From NCBI RefSeq assembly GCF_031998825.1, contig NZ_DAMACX010000025.1, positions 6,012-70,011 of the forward strand: a stretch of 64,000 nt of DNA. The letters run 5' to 3'. How positions within the stretch are numbered: the stretch's first letter is position 1; every line of letters begins with the position of its first letter. Position numbers and translations under genes: made by a program. Under the pieces are notes generated by a model. That model saw only the letters and a list, made by a program, of their open reading frames with translations, did no database searches and was not told the DNA's origin. Of the stretch, positions 35,047-42,539 are shown in pieces. Origin of the DNA: Pseudescherichia sp031998825. GTDB taxonomy: Bacteria; Pseudomonadota; Gammaproteobacteria; Enterobacterales; Enterobacteriaceae.

Positions 35047-35708
35047 GCAATCAGCACCATCACCACCCCGGAGAGCATCATCACCAGGCTGGCAACGACG
35101 CCCTCCTGCTGGCCCAGCTCGTAGGATCGCGCCGTCCCTGCCCCGTGCGAGGCTGCGCCAAAGCCAGCCCCTTTCGCCATGCCTTCCCGGATGGCAAGGC
35201 GCAAAAACAGCATATCCCCCACCGCCATACCGAAGACGCCCGTTACTACTACAAACAGCGCCACCAGATCCGGCTGGCCTCCCAGCGGCCCGGCCGCCGC
35301 CAGCGCAAACGGCGTCGTGACCGAGCGCACCGCCAGGCTGCGCTGGATCTCATCGGGTAGGGTAAAAAGACGCGCCAGCCACACCGAGCTGGTCACTGCC
35401 ACCACCGTCGCAGTGAAGGTCCCGGCGGTGAGCGACATCCAGTGACGCTTGATCATTGCCAGGTTGTCATAGACCGGCACGGCAAAGGCGATGGTTGCCG
35501 GACCGAGCAGCCACAGCAGCCAGTGCGTCTCGCCCATGTAGTTCTGGTAGGAGATATGGCCAAATACCAGCATCAGCACCAGCACAATCGGCGTGCAGAC
35601 CAGCGGCATCAGAGGCAGAGTGCGAAAGCGGCGATAGAGTTTTTTATTGGCGAAGTAGATGAGTAGCGTGACGGCCAGGCAGAGCAGCCCCAGTTGAAAA
35701 TCAGTCAT
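35019..35708 (-). CDS. CidB/LrgB-family membrane protein
   Basis: The 229-aa protein has six to seven hydrophobic segments and the LrgB-family motifs SVTTPFAL and the region AASHGAGTARSYELG. CidB/LrgB proteins pair with the holin-like CidA/LrgA and are linked to murein hydrolase export and to pyruvate or small-metabolite transport. Its start overlaps the cidA stop by 8 bp, so the two are cotranslated. It is a paralogue of E. coli YohK. Confidence 0.92.
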   Translation of the reverse strand: MTDFQLGLLCLAVTLLIYFANKKLYRRFRTLPLMPLVCTPIVLVLMLVFGHISYQNYMGETHWLLWLLGPATIAFAVPVYDNLAMIKRHWMSLTAGTFTATVVAVTSSVWLARLFTLPDEIQRSLAVRSVTTPFALAAAGPLGGQPDLVALFVVVTGVFGMAVGDMLFLRLAIREGMAKGAGFGAASHGAGTARSYELGQQEGVVASLVMMLSGVVMVLIAPLVARVMF

Positions 35709-36111
35709 GCTGCTGCCTACGGAGTTCGTAGCGATAGACCCTATCCACCACCCAGGCCGTTGCGCCTAAAACCAGCAAGGTGCTGAGGGCGATGACGGCG
35801 AAAATGCGCCAGCCGTCGATCAGCAGCAGCTGGGCGTAGTTCACCACCGCCACCACCGCAGGCACAAAAAAGAGCAGCATCTCGGCCAGCAGCCAGCTTG
35901 CTCCGGCCCGCACCCATTTCAGGGGAACGATCCGGCAGATAACCAGCGTCAGCAGAATAATCATTCCCACCAGGTTTGCAGGCAGCGGCAGGCTGAGCCA
36001 CTGTACAAGATGCTGGGCCATGACAAAGAGTCCGGCATAGAGCAGCACCTGCAGCGGGATCTGGAGCCGACGCATTAGCGCAGGCGTAACACGGCGTAAC
36101 GCCACGTCCAT
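35701..36111 (-). CDS. CidA/LrgA-family holin-like protein
   Basis: From the ATG at 36111 the protein has 136 aa (YohJ/CidA relatives are about 130 aa) with four membrane segments and the family motif LPLPANLVGMIILL. A longer frame to 36222 would run over the start of the divergent LysR gene and has no homologous residues, so it is rejected, although the RBS at 36111 is weak. CidA and CidB form a membrane unit discussed as holin/antiholin or pyruvate transporter. Confidence 0.9.
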   Translation of the reverse strand: MDVALRRVTPALMRRLQIPLQVLLYAGLFVMAQHLVQWLSLPLPANLVGMIILLTLVICRIVPLKWVRAGASWLLAEMLLFFVPAVVAVVNYAQLLLIDGWRIFAVIALSTLLVLGATAWVVDRVYRYELRRQQHD

Positions 36112-36214
36112 CAGGGTATGTCCATGAAATGTGATCGGAGACACAGTATAGAGAGCCACTACAGCGGGTTGAAATGAATTAAACTCATCGCAGACATAGT
36201 TAAAAGGAATAGTC
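36112..36214. promoter_or_regulatory. Divergent cidA/LysR promoter region
   Basis: The 103-bp AT-rich gap between divergent cidA and the LysR gene is where a LysR regulator normally binds (T-N11-A sites). I could not single out one site with confidence. Confidence 0.45.
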
Positions 36215-37102
36215 ATGGACATCAGAACGCTGCGCTATTTTGTGGAGGTCGTGCGCCAGCAGAGTTTCACCCGCGCAGCGGAGCGGTTGTTCGTCACCCA
36301 GCCCACCATTAGCAAGATGCTGAAAAACCTGGAGGATGAGCTGAACAGCACCCTGCTGATCCGCGACGGGCGTAGGCTGCTGCTCACCGATACTGGCCGG
36401 GTCGTATTTGAACGCGGCCAGGCGATCCTTGCCGAGTTCCGGCAGTTGGAGGCCGAGCTGGATGATATTCACCACCTCAACAAAGGGGTGCTGCGGCTGG
36501 GCATACCGCCGATGGTTGGCATGCTAATGGCCGGGCCCATCAGCCTGTTTCGCCAGCGCTATCCCGGCGTAGAGCTGAAAATTGCCGAATTTGGCGGCCT
36601 GACCGTCCAGCAGGCGGTAATGAACGGCGAGCTGGATCTGGCATTGACGGCGCTGCCGGTAGAGGAGGAGAGCGGCCTGACCACCCTGCCGCTGTTTAGC
36701 CACCCGTTGTGCGTGCTGGTCCCCCGCACCGGCGACTGGCTGAAGTGCGAGGCGGTATCGCCCGAGATGCTGGCCGAGCATCCGCTGCTGATCTACAACG
36801 AGGATTTTGCCCTCAGCCAGCAGCTGATGCGGCTTTTCAATCAGCACGATGTGAAGCCGCGCATCGCCGTGCGCAGCGGCCAGTGGGATTTTCTTGCCGC
36901 GATGGTGCAGGCCGGGGTCGGGATTGCGATTTTACCGGAGCCAATCTGCCAGCGGCTGGACAAGCAGACGCTGCGCTGGATCCCCTTGCAAAGTGATTTG
37001 CAGTGGCAACTGGGGATGATCTGGCGGGAGGGGGTCTATCTGTCGCACAGCGCCCAGGCATGGCTGACGTGCTGTGAGGGGTTCTGGTTACCGCAGCCAT
37101 AA
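36215..37102 (+). CDS. LysR-family regulator, CidR-like
   Basis: The 295-aa protein has the N-terminal winged helix MDIRTLRYFVEVVRQQSFTRAAERLFVTQPTISKMLKNLE and the periplasmic-binding-like effector domain. Its divergent position next to cidAB copies the cidR-cidABC arrangement known from Gram-positives and other Enterobacteriaceae, so it probably activates cidAB in response to a metabolite such as acetate or pyruvate; that effector is an inference. AAGGA precedes the ATG. A BIME follows its stop. Confidence 0.92.
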   Translation: MDIRTLRYFVEVVRQQSFTRAAERLFVTQPTISKMLKNLEDELNSTLLIRDGRRLLLTDTGRVVFERGQAILAEFRQLEAELDDIHHLNKGVLRLGIPPMVGMLMAGPISLFRQRYPGVELKIAEFGGLTVQQAVMNGELDLALTALPVEEESGLTTLPLFSHPLCVLVPRTGDWLKCEAVSPEMLAEHPLLIYNEDFALSQQLMRLFNQHDVKPRIAVRSGQWDFLAAMVQAGVGIAILPEPICQRLDKQTLRWIPLQSDLQWQLGMIWREGVYLSHSAQAWLTCCEGFWLPQP

Positions 37103-37107
37103 AAAAT

Positions 37108-37182
37108 GCCGGGTGGCGGCTTCGCCTGACCCGGCCTACGGATTATGGACCTGTAGGCCCGGTAAGCGCAGCGCTACCGGGC
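37108..37182. repeat. BIME: two inverted REP elements
   Basis: REP 37108-37139 (GCCGGGTGGCGGCTTCGCCT... core) and an inverted REP 37153-37182 (GTAGGCCCGGTAAGCGCAGC... core) lie between convergent genes. Confidence 0.88.
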
Positions 37183-37189
37183 AATACAA

Positions 37190-38836
37190 TCACTTATTTT
37201 CTATCAGCAGCGCTTCCAGCAGGTCGAGGTCGTGCAGCATCTTCTGCATCGTCTCATTGCTGATCTGCCGCGTGGCGCGCAGGTGATACAACTCGGCACG
37301 CTCGGAGCGCAGCGCCGCCAGACGGAAGCGGCGTTCGAGGTTCTCTTCCTGCATCGACCCTTCGGCGTTGTTACGCCCATCGGCCCGGCGGCGCAGGTTA
37401 CCGATCACCCGCGAGCTCACCTCGGTCAGCAGCTGGTTATCGATATTCTCTTCGCTGTTGGCCGCCAGTCGCTCCTGCATCTTCTGGATCGCCACAATCG
37501 CCACGTCGGCGGTTACAGAACGCGCCAGCCGCTCCTCCTTCGCCTGCTGAATATGGTCCCCGACCTCCATGTGCTGAAGCAGGATCGGCAGCATTACCAC
37601 GCCGACAAACAGCGAGAAGAGGATCACACCGGCAGCGAGGAATACCAGCTCGTAGCGGGCCGGGAAGACGTTACCGTCCGGCAGCAGCAGCGGGATAGAG
37701 AGCACGCCCGCCAGGGTAATCGCTCCGCGCACCCCGGCGAAAGAGGCGATCAGCAGCTCGCGGGTGCTCCAGGAGCCAAACTCCATCGGCTTCTTGGTTA
37801 AGAAGCGCTGGCTGAACTTTTTCATTGTCCACAGCCAGCCGAAACGCACCAGCATCAGCGCGGCATAGATCAGCACGATGTCGGTAAACAGCATCCAGGT
37901 TTCGACGTTCGGGTCGGCCTCGGCGGCCACCAGCGAGGACTCAAGGATCCCTGGCAGCTGCAGGCCCAGCAGCAGGAACACCATACCGTTAAAGACAAAC
38001 TCCAGCATCGACCAGGTGCTGTTGGCCCGCAAACGCATCGCCAGCGGCGCGCGGCGCATTACCCCGGAGCGGGTGATGGTCATCCCGGCAGCCACGGCGG
38101 CCAGAATGCCCGAGAAGCCAATGTGTTCTGCAATCAGATAAGAGGCAAACGGCAGCAGGAACAGCAGTACAATCTGCGTCGCTGGCTCATCGCCGCCCCA
38201 GCGGCTGAGGAAGCGCAGCGAGCGCCCGTACAGCCAGCTAACAATAAAGCCAGCCAGGATGCCGCCCACGGCTACCTTGAGGAATTCTACCGAGGCGCCG
38301 CCGACGGTAAACACCATCGTGCCCATCGCCACCGCGACGGCAAACTTCAGCGATACCAGGCCGGAGGCGTCGTTCATCAACGCCTCGCCCTGCAGAATGC
38401 CCATGATTTTTTTCGGGATGCGCCCTTCCCCAACGATGCCGGAGAGCGCCACGGCGTCGGTAGGTGACAGCACGGCCGCCAGCGCTAACGCCGGCACCAG
38501 CGGAATGCCCGGCACGATCCAGTAGATGAGAAAGCCGATGCCGACGACGGTAACCAGCACCAGCGCCAGCGCGAGACCGAGGATCTCCCGTCCGTGTTCA
38601 AGGAACTCCCGCGTCGGTGTTTTCCAGCCGTCGGCGAACAGCAGCGGCGGGATAAACAGCACCAGAAACAGCTCTGGATCGAACTCAACGTGCAGGCCAA
38701 AAGTTGGCAGCGCCAGCATCGCGCCGATGGCAATCTGCATCAGCGGTAGCGGGATCTGGAACGGTAGAACTCGCGTGATGACGCCGGAGAGAGAGACCAC
38801 AAGGGTCATGATGAGAATGGTAAAGAATATTTCCAT
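37190..38836 (-). CDS. yjcE: Na+/H+ antiporter family protein YjcE
   Basis: The 548-aa protein closely matches E. coli YjcE (549 aa), a CPA1-type cation/proton antiporter. It has about 12 membrane spans, the GEALMNDASGLVSLKFAVAVAMG ion-site region, and a cytoplasmic tail of about 150 residues (QQAKEERLARSVTADVAIVAIQKMQERL...). It probably exchanges Na+ or K+ for protons at the inner membrane; the physiological role in E. coli is not fixed. It is monocistronic. Confidence 0.95.
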   Translation of the reverse strand: MEIFFTILIMTLVVSLSGVITRVLPFQIPLPLMQIAIGAMLALPTFGLHVEFDPELFLVLFIPPLLFADGWKTPTREFLEHGREILGLALALVLVTVVGIGFLIYWIVPGIPLVPALALAAVLSPTDAVALSGIVGEGRIPKKIMGILQGEALMNDASGLVSLKFAVAVAMGTMVFTVGGASVEFLKVAVGGILAGFIVSWLYGRSLRFLSRWGGDEPATQIVLLFLLPFASYLIAEHIGFSGILAAVAAGMTITRSGVMRRAPLAMRLRANSTWSMLEFVFNGMVFLLLGLQLPGILESSLVAAEADPNVETWMLFTDIVLIYAALMLVRFGWLWTMKKFSQRFLTKKPMEFGSWSTRELLIASFAGVRGAITLAGVLSIPLLLPDGNVFPARYELVFLAAGVILFSLFVGVVMLPILLQHMEVGDHIQQAKEERLARSVTADVAIVAIQKMQERLAANSEENIDNQLLTEVSSRVIGNLRRRADGRNNAEGSMQEENLERRFRLAALRSERAELYHLRATRQISNETMQKMLHDLDLLEALLIENK

Positions 38837-38956
38837 GCGTTCCCTGTTTGCGATGTTTTTTATAATCGAGATGTGACGAGCGATGACGAGGCATCATGCC
38901 TCTCATAATAGAACATGCAGGTTAACGCAAAGGAAACAAGATGTGCCTTAAAAAAT

Positions 38957-38986
38957 AAAAATGGGCGGCCAGAGCCACCCATTTTT
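38957..38986 (-). terminator. Terminator downstream of ghxP
   Basis: AAAAATGGG (38957-38965) pairs with CCCATTTTT (38978-38986). Read on the minus strand it lies 14 bp after the ghxP stop. Confidence 0.8.
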
Positions 38987-39000
38987 AGCAGCGGAGAGGC

Positions 39001-40350
39001 TTAGATTGCCCAGCCACCCGCGTAGAAAGCAACCAGCGCGATGGCGATCACCACCGTACCCATATTCAGACGACGCCATTCGCCGGAAACAATGCGGCCA
39101 ATCACCAGCGAGGCAAAGCCAATCATGATGCCGGTAACGATGTTACAGGTCAGCACGATAAAGACGGCGGTGATCAGACCGGCCATCGCATCAACGAAAT
39201 CGGCAAAGTCGATTTTTGCCACGTTGCTAAGCATCAGCAGGCCAACGTACATCAGCGCCGGTGCAGTCGCGTAGGCCGGGACCAGGTAGGAGAGCGGGGA
39301 GAGGAACAGGATCAGCAGGAACAGCACGCCGACGGTAATCGCCGTCAGGCCGGTCTTACCGCCCGCAGCCGTACCGGCCGCTGATTCGATATAGACTGCT
39401 GCCGGGGCCGCACCCACCAGACCGGAGAAGACGCTGCTCAGGGAGTCGGTGGTCAGCGCTTTACCGCCGTCGATAATCTGGCCATCTTTATCCAGCAGGT
39501 TAGCCTGCCCGGCTACCGCGCGGATGGTACCCGTGGCATCGAATACCGCCGTCATCACCAGCGCCAGCACGCTCGGCAGCACCAGCGGGTTCAGCGCGCC
39601 AACGATATCGAGGCTGCCAATCAGCGAGTTACCTTTATCGTCGCTCAGCGACGGCATAGCGAAAATACCGGAGAAGTGCACGCTCGGATCGAAAATCAGA
39701 CCCACAATCGACACGCCGATGATGGTTAGCAGAATGCCGCCCGGCACCTTCAATTTCTCCAGGCCGATAATCACGGCCAGGCCAATCAGGGACATGATCA
39801 CCGGGAAGCTGTCGAAGTTGCCCAGCGCTACCGGCAGCCCTTCGATTGGGTTTTTCACCACCAGACCGACGCCGTTGGCAGCGATCAGCAGCAGGAACAG
39901 ACCGATACCGATCCCAGTGCCGTGCGCCACGCCCTGCGGCAGGTTGCGCAGGATCCAGCTACGAATGCCGGTGGCAGAGATCACGGTAAACAGCACCCCC
40001 ATCAGGAACACCGCGCCAAGGGCGACCGGAACGCTGATCTGCTGGCCCAGCACCAGGCTGAAGGCGGTAAAGGCGGTCAGTGAGATGGCACAGCCAATTG
40101 CCAGCGGCAGGTTTGCCCATAGCCCCATGACGATAGAGCCCACACCGGCTACCAGACAGGTAGCAACAAACACCGCGGCGGGTGGAAAACCCGCTTTTCC
40201 TAGCATGCCCGGAACAACGATCACTGAGTAGACCATCGCGAGGAAGGTGGTTAACCCGGCGACCACTTCCTGACGGAGCGTGCTGCCACGAGCAGAAATT
40301 TTAAACCAGGCGTCAAGCGAACCGCCGGTACGCGCTGAAGGCGTAGACAT
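39001..40350 (-). CDS. ghxP: Guanine/hypoxanthine permease GhxP
   Basis: The 449-aa protein is nearly identical to E. coli GhxP (YjcD), a high-affinity guanine/hypoxanthine:H+ symporter of the AzgA-type NCS2 family, with about 13 membrane spans and the motif GKTGLTAITVG. The start at 40350 (MSTPSARTGG) gives the E. coli length and has AGGGG nine bases upstream; the frame continues to 40359. Three PurR-like sites lie upstream, fitting repression when purines are plentiful. Confidence 0.97.
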   Translation of the reverse strand: MSTPSARTGGSLDAWFKISARGSTLRQEVVAGLTTFLAMVYSVIVVPGMLGKAGFPPAAVFVATCLVAGVGSIVMGLWANLPLAIGCAISLTAFTAFSLVLGQQISVPVALGAVFLMGVLFTVISATGIRSWILRNLPQGVAHGTGIGIGLFLLLIAANGVGLVVKNPIEGLPVALGNFDSFPVIMSLIGLAVIIGLEKLKVPGGILLTIIGVSIVGLIFDPSVHFSGIFAMPSLSDDKGNSLIGSLDIVGALNPLVLPSVLALVMTAVFDATGTIRAVAGQANLLDKDGQIIDGGKALTTDSLSSVFSGLVGAAPAAVYIESAAGTAAGGKTGLTAITVGVLFLLILFLSPLSYLVPAYATAPALMYVGLLMLSNVAKIDFADFVDAMAGLITAVFIVLTCNIVTGIMIGFASLVIGRIVSGEWRRLNMGTVVIAIALVAFYAGGWAI

Positions 40351-40461
40351 AGAAAACATCCCCTGAAGAGTTTTATTTTTCGTTGTTTAGCGTGGTGGAC
40401 AATCCACTGCCCGTTAAACGTCATCATTCCGAAACAGGTTGTGGCTAAGCAGAGCCACAAA

Positions 40462-40477
40462 AAGCAAACGTTTAACT
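40462..40477 (-). promoter_or_regulatory. PurR box 1 upstream of ghxP
   Basis: AAGCAAACGTTTAACT matches ANGCAANCGNTTNCNT with one mismatch, 112-127 bp before the start codon. Confidence 0.7.
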
Positions 40478-40503
40478 CCGCGCAAACAAAACGGCTGTAA
40501 AAA

Positions 40504-40519
40504 AGGCAAACGATTATCT
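40504..40519 (-). promoter_or_regulatory. PurR box 2 upstream of ghxP
   Basis: AGGCAAACGATTATCT matches the PurR consensus with one mismatch. It is 42 bp (four helical turns) from box 1. Confidence 0.6.
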
Positions 40520-40602
40520 AGCCTTCACAGGGGGTATTTCAACTTAACTTTGCCGGTTTTTACTAAATTCCCCTTATGACGGCGAAAAACCAGGCAGAGG
40601 AT

Positions 40603-40618
40603 GCGCAAACGTTATCGT
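40603..40618 (-). promoter_or_regulatory. Weaker PurR-like box 3
   Basis: GCGCAAACGTTATCGT keeps the GCAAACG core but has two mismatches to the consensus. Confidence 0.35.
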
Positions 40619-40690
40619 CTATGCGCAACCTTGCAACATTTTTAGCCAGGCCCTCACCTGGTCATCGGCATCCATCATTTTTTAGAATGG

Positions 40691-41359
40691 TTACGCGCCG
40701 GGGAGTTCAAAGGGGCCGCCCTGGGCAATAGCGCGCTGCCAGGCCGGACGATTTTCGACGCGCGTTTTCCACGCCTGCAGATTTGGCAGATGGTCGACGC
40801 CGCCACGCGCCAGCAGGGCGAACACCGGGAAGCTCATCTGGATATCTGCCATGCTGGGCTGCTCGCCGGTGAACCACGGCTGGCTGCCAAGCTGCGACTC
40901 GATGTAGCGGGCATGAGTTTCAATCTGCTTATTAAGATACGCCTTCTGTACCCCTTCCCCCAGCGCCTTGCCAAGGGTGCGCAGGCCAAAAGGCACCGGC
41001 GGTTTACCCAGGCTGCCAAAGACCAGCTTCATCAGCAGGAGCGGCATCAACGATCCTTCGGCATAGTGCAACCAGAAACGGTACTGGAGCTTTTGCTGGA
41101 TATCCGTCGGCTTAAGCTGGCCGCGGGTGTCATAGGTCTCCTGTAAATGTTCCAGAATCGCACCGGATTCAGCGATTATCGTACCGTTATCATCCAGCAC
41201 CGGCGATTTCCCCAGCGGATGCACTTTTTTCAGCGCGTCCGGCGCCATCATGGTTTTTTCCCGCTGGTAGCGAACAATTTGGTAGGGCAGACCCAGCTCT
41301 TCCAGGGCCCAGAGGATGCGCTGCGAACGCGACTGGTTAAGATGATGTACGGTGATCAC
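40691..41359 (-). CDS. Glutathione S-transferase
   Basis: The 222-aa protein has a thioredoxin-like N-terminal domain (MITVHHLNQSRSQRILWALEELGL; the cis-Pro region HPLGKSPVL; AESGAILEHL) and an all-helical C-terminal domain with the N-capping motif SMADIQM. It should conjugate or reduce electrophiles with glutathione in the cytoplasm. It lies between ghxP and soxR; in E. coli no gene is found there. The pairing with the superoxide response is suggestive, but the gene has no visible SoxS box. Confidence 0.9.
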   Translation of the reverse strand: MITVHHLNQSRSQRILWALEELGLPYQIVRYQREKTMMAPDALKKVHPLGKSPVLDDNGTIIAESGAILEHLQETYDTRGQLKPTDIQQKLQYRFWLHYAEGSLMPLLLMKLVFGSLGKPPVPFGLRTLGKALGEGVQKAYLNKQIETHARYIESQLGSQPWFTGEQPSMADIQMSFPVFALLARGGVDHLPNLQAWKTRVENRPAWQRAIAQGGPFELPGA

Positions 41360-41510
41360 GGTTGTCTCCCGGTTTTATGCCAGCAACGCACTGTCTGGCC
41401 AGCGGTCATGTCTACTAACTATAGAAAACTGCACATGATGCGCGAAAAATTTCGGCAAAACGGGCGGCGATCCCGCTGGCAATTCAGGCCGGGTGGCATA
41501 GACTAAAAGT

Positions 41511-41652
41511 GTCAACACAAACCGGAACCTCAACAACGCGTTCGAGCGAGGGGTGTCGATGTCGGGGGAAACCCTCCTGTAAAATGAGCGGGATAGAGTG
41601 AAAGACAAAGACCGGAAATAACTAAAGCGCCCTTGTGGCGCTTTAGTTTTAT
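41511..41652 (+). ncRNA. ryjA: RyjA-like small RNA antisense to the soxR 3' end
   Basis: E. coli has a ~140-nt sRNA, RyjA, on the strand opposite soxR at its 3' end. Here the plus strand shows CTGGCA (41476-41481), 17 bp, TAGACT (41499-41504), then about 141 nt ending in a strong terminator (41620-41652) that just enters the soxR stop region. The length, strand and position agree. Sequence identity to RyjA was not verified. Confidence 0.5.
41620..41650. terminator. Terminator shared by the RyjA-like RNA and soxR
   Basis: AACTAAAGCGCC (41620-41631) pairs perfectly with GGCGCTTTAGTT (41637-41648), with a T-rich tail on the plus strand. The minus-strand reading follows the soxR stop. Confidence 0.85.
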
Positions 41653-42119
41653 CTATCGTTTACGTCATCTTCTAACAGCCGGGCGCCCGTTCCCTGCTCC
41701 CCTAACCTGTCGCCTGGGTTACGTAGCGGGCAGTCTCTGCGTGACAGGCAGCCACAGCCGATGCAGCCGTTAAGATCGTCGCGCAGTGCCTCAAGGGTGT
41801 GGATACGTCTGTCCAGCTCCTCACGCCACTGGAAAGAGAGCTGCTCCCATGTTTTCGCACTTAGCGTGTGGCCCGCAGGCAGCACGCTCAGGGCTTCGCC
41901 GATGGTGGCCAGCGGGATGCCGATGCGCTGAGCAATTTTTATAATAGCAACGTAGCGCAGCACGTCACGGGCGTAACGCCGCTGATTACCCTCGTTACGC
42001 ACGCTCTTAATCAAGCCTTTACTCTCATAAAAGTGCAGGGCCGAGACCGCAACCCCACTACGCTTCGCGACCTCGCCAGGGGTCAGCATGGCTTTAATAC
42101 GCGGCAATTTCTTTTCCAT
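41649..42119 (-). CDS. soxR: Redox-sensing activator SoxR
   Basis: The 156-aa MerR-family protein has the N-terminal helix-turn-helix (MLTPGEVAKRSGVAVSALHFYE), a dimer helix and the 2Fe-2S cluster ligands Cys119, 122, 124 and 130 (CIGCGCLSRRDC) at the E. coli positions. Oxidation of the cluster by redox-cycling agents makes it twist the soxS promoter and start transcription. It is divergent from soxS, with the operator between them. Confidence 0.98.
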   Translation of the reverse strand: MEKKLPRIKAMLTPGEVAKRSGVAVSALHFYESKGLIKSVRNEGNQRRYARDVLRYVAIIKIAQRIGIPLATIGEALSVLPAGHTLSAKTWEQLSFQWREELDRRIHTLEALRDDLNGCIGCGCLSRRDCPLRNPGDRLGEQGTGARLLEDDVNDR

Positions 42120-42126
42120 AAAGCGC

Positions 42127-42157
42127 TTTACCTCAAGTTAACTTGAGGAATTATACT
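42127..42157 (+). promoter_or_regulatory. soxS promoter with SoxR operator
   Basis: TTTACC (42127-42132) and TATACT (42152-42157) are separated by 19 bp, the overlong spacer typical of MerR-type control. The spacer region holds the perfect palindrome CCTCAAGTTAACTTGAGG (42131-42148). Confidence 0.95.
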
Positions 42158-42205
42158 CCGCTTCAGACCAAACGACGACTTCAGCACTGAAAAAGAGGCA
42201 GCAAT

Positions 42206-42529
42206 ATGTCCCATCAGCAAATTATTCATACGCTTACCGAATGGATTGATGAACATATCGACCAACCCCTGAACATTGATGTAGTGGCACAGAAATCTGG
42301 ATACTCTAAGTGGTATTTGCAGCGGATGTTTCGTGCGGTGACTCACCAGACGCTCGGAGATTATATTCGTCAGCGGCGTCTGCTGATGGCGGCGGAAGCG
42401 CTACGCACCACGCAGCGCCCTATTTTTGATATTGCGATGGAGCTGGGATATGTGTCGCAGCAGACCTTTTCCCGCGTGTTTCGTCGGGAGTTTGATCGGA
42501 CGCCAAGCGACTATCGCCATCAGATGTAG
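42206..42529 (+). CDS. soxS: Superoxide response activator SoxS
   Basis: The 107-aa AraC-family protein consists only of the double helix-turn-helix DNA-binding domain (GYSKWYLQRMFRAVTHQTLGDYIRQRR and the second unit ending RRVFRREFDRTPSDYRHQM-like), same length as E. coli SoxS. It activates the soxRS regulon (sodA, zwf, nfo, acrAB, marA-box promoters). The level is set by SoxR-driven transcription and by proteolysis. It is convergent with pdeC 10 bp downstream. Confidence 0.98.
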   Translation: MSHQQIIHTLTEWIDEHIDQPLNIDVVAQKSGYSKWYLQRMFRAVTHQTLGDYIRQRRLLMAAEALRTTQRPIFDIAMELGYVSQQTFSRVFRREFDRTPSDYRHQM

Positions 42530-42539
42530 CGAGGGTGGT

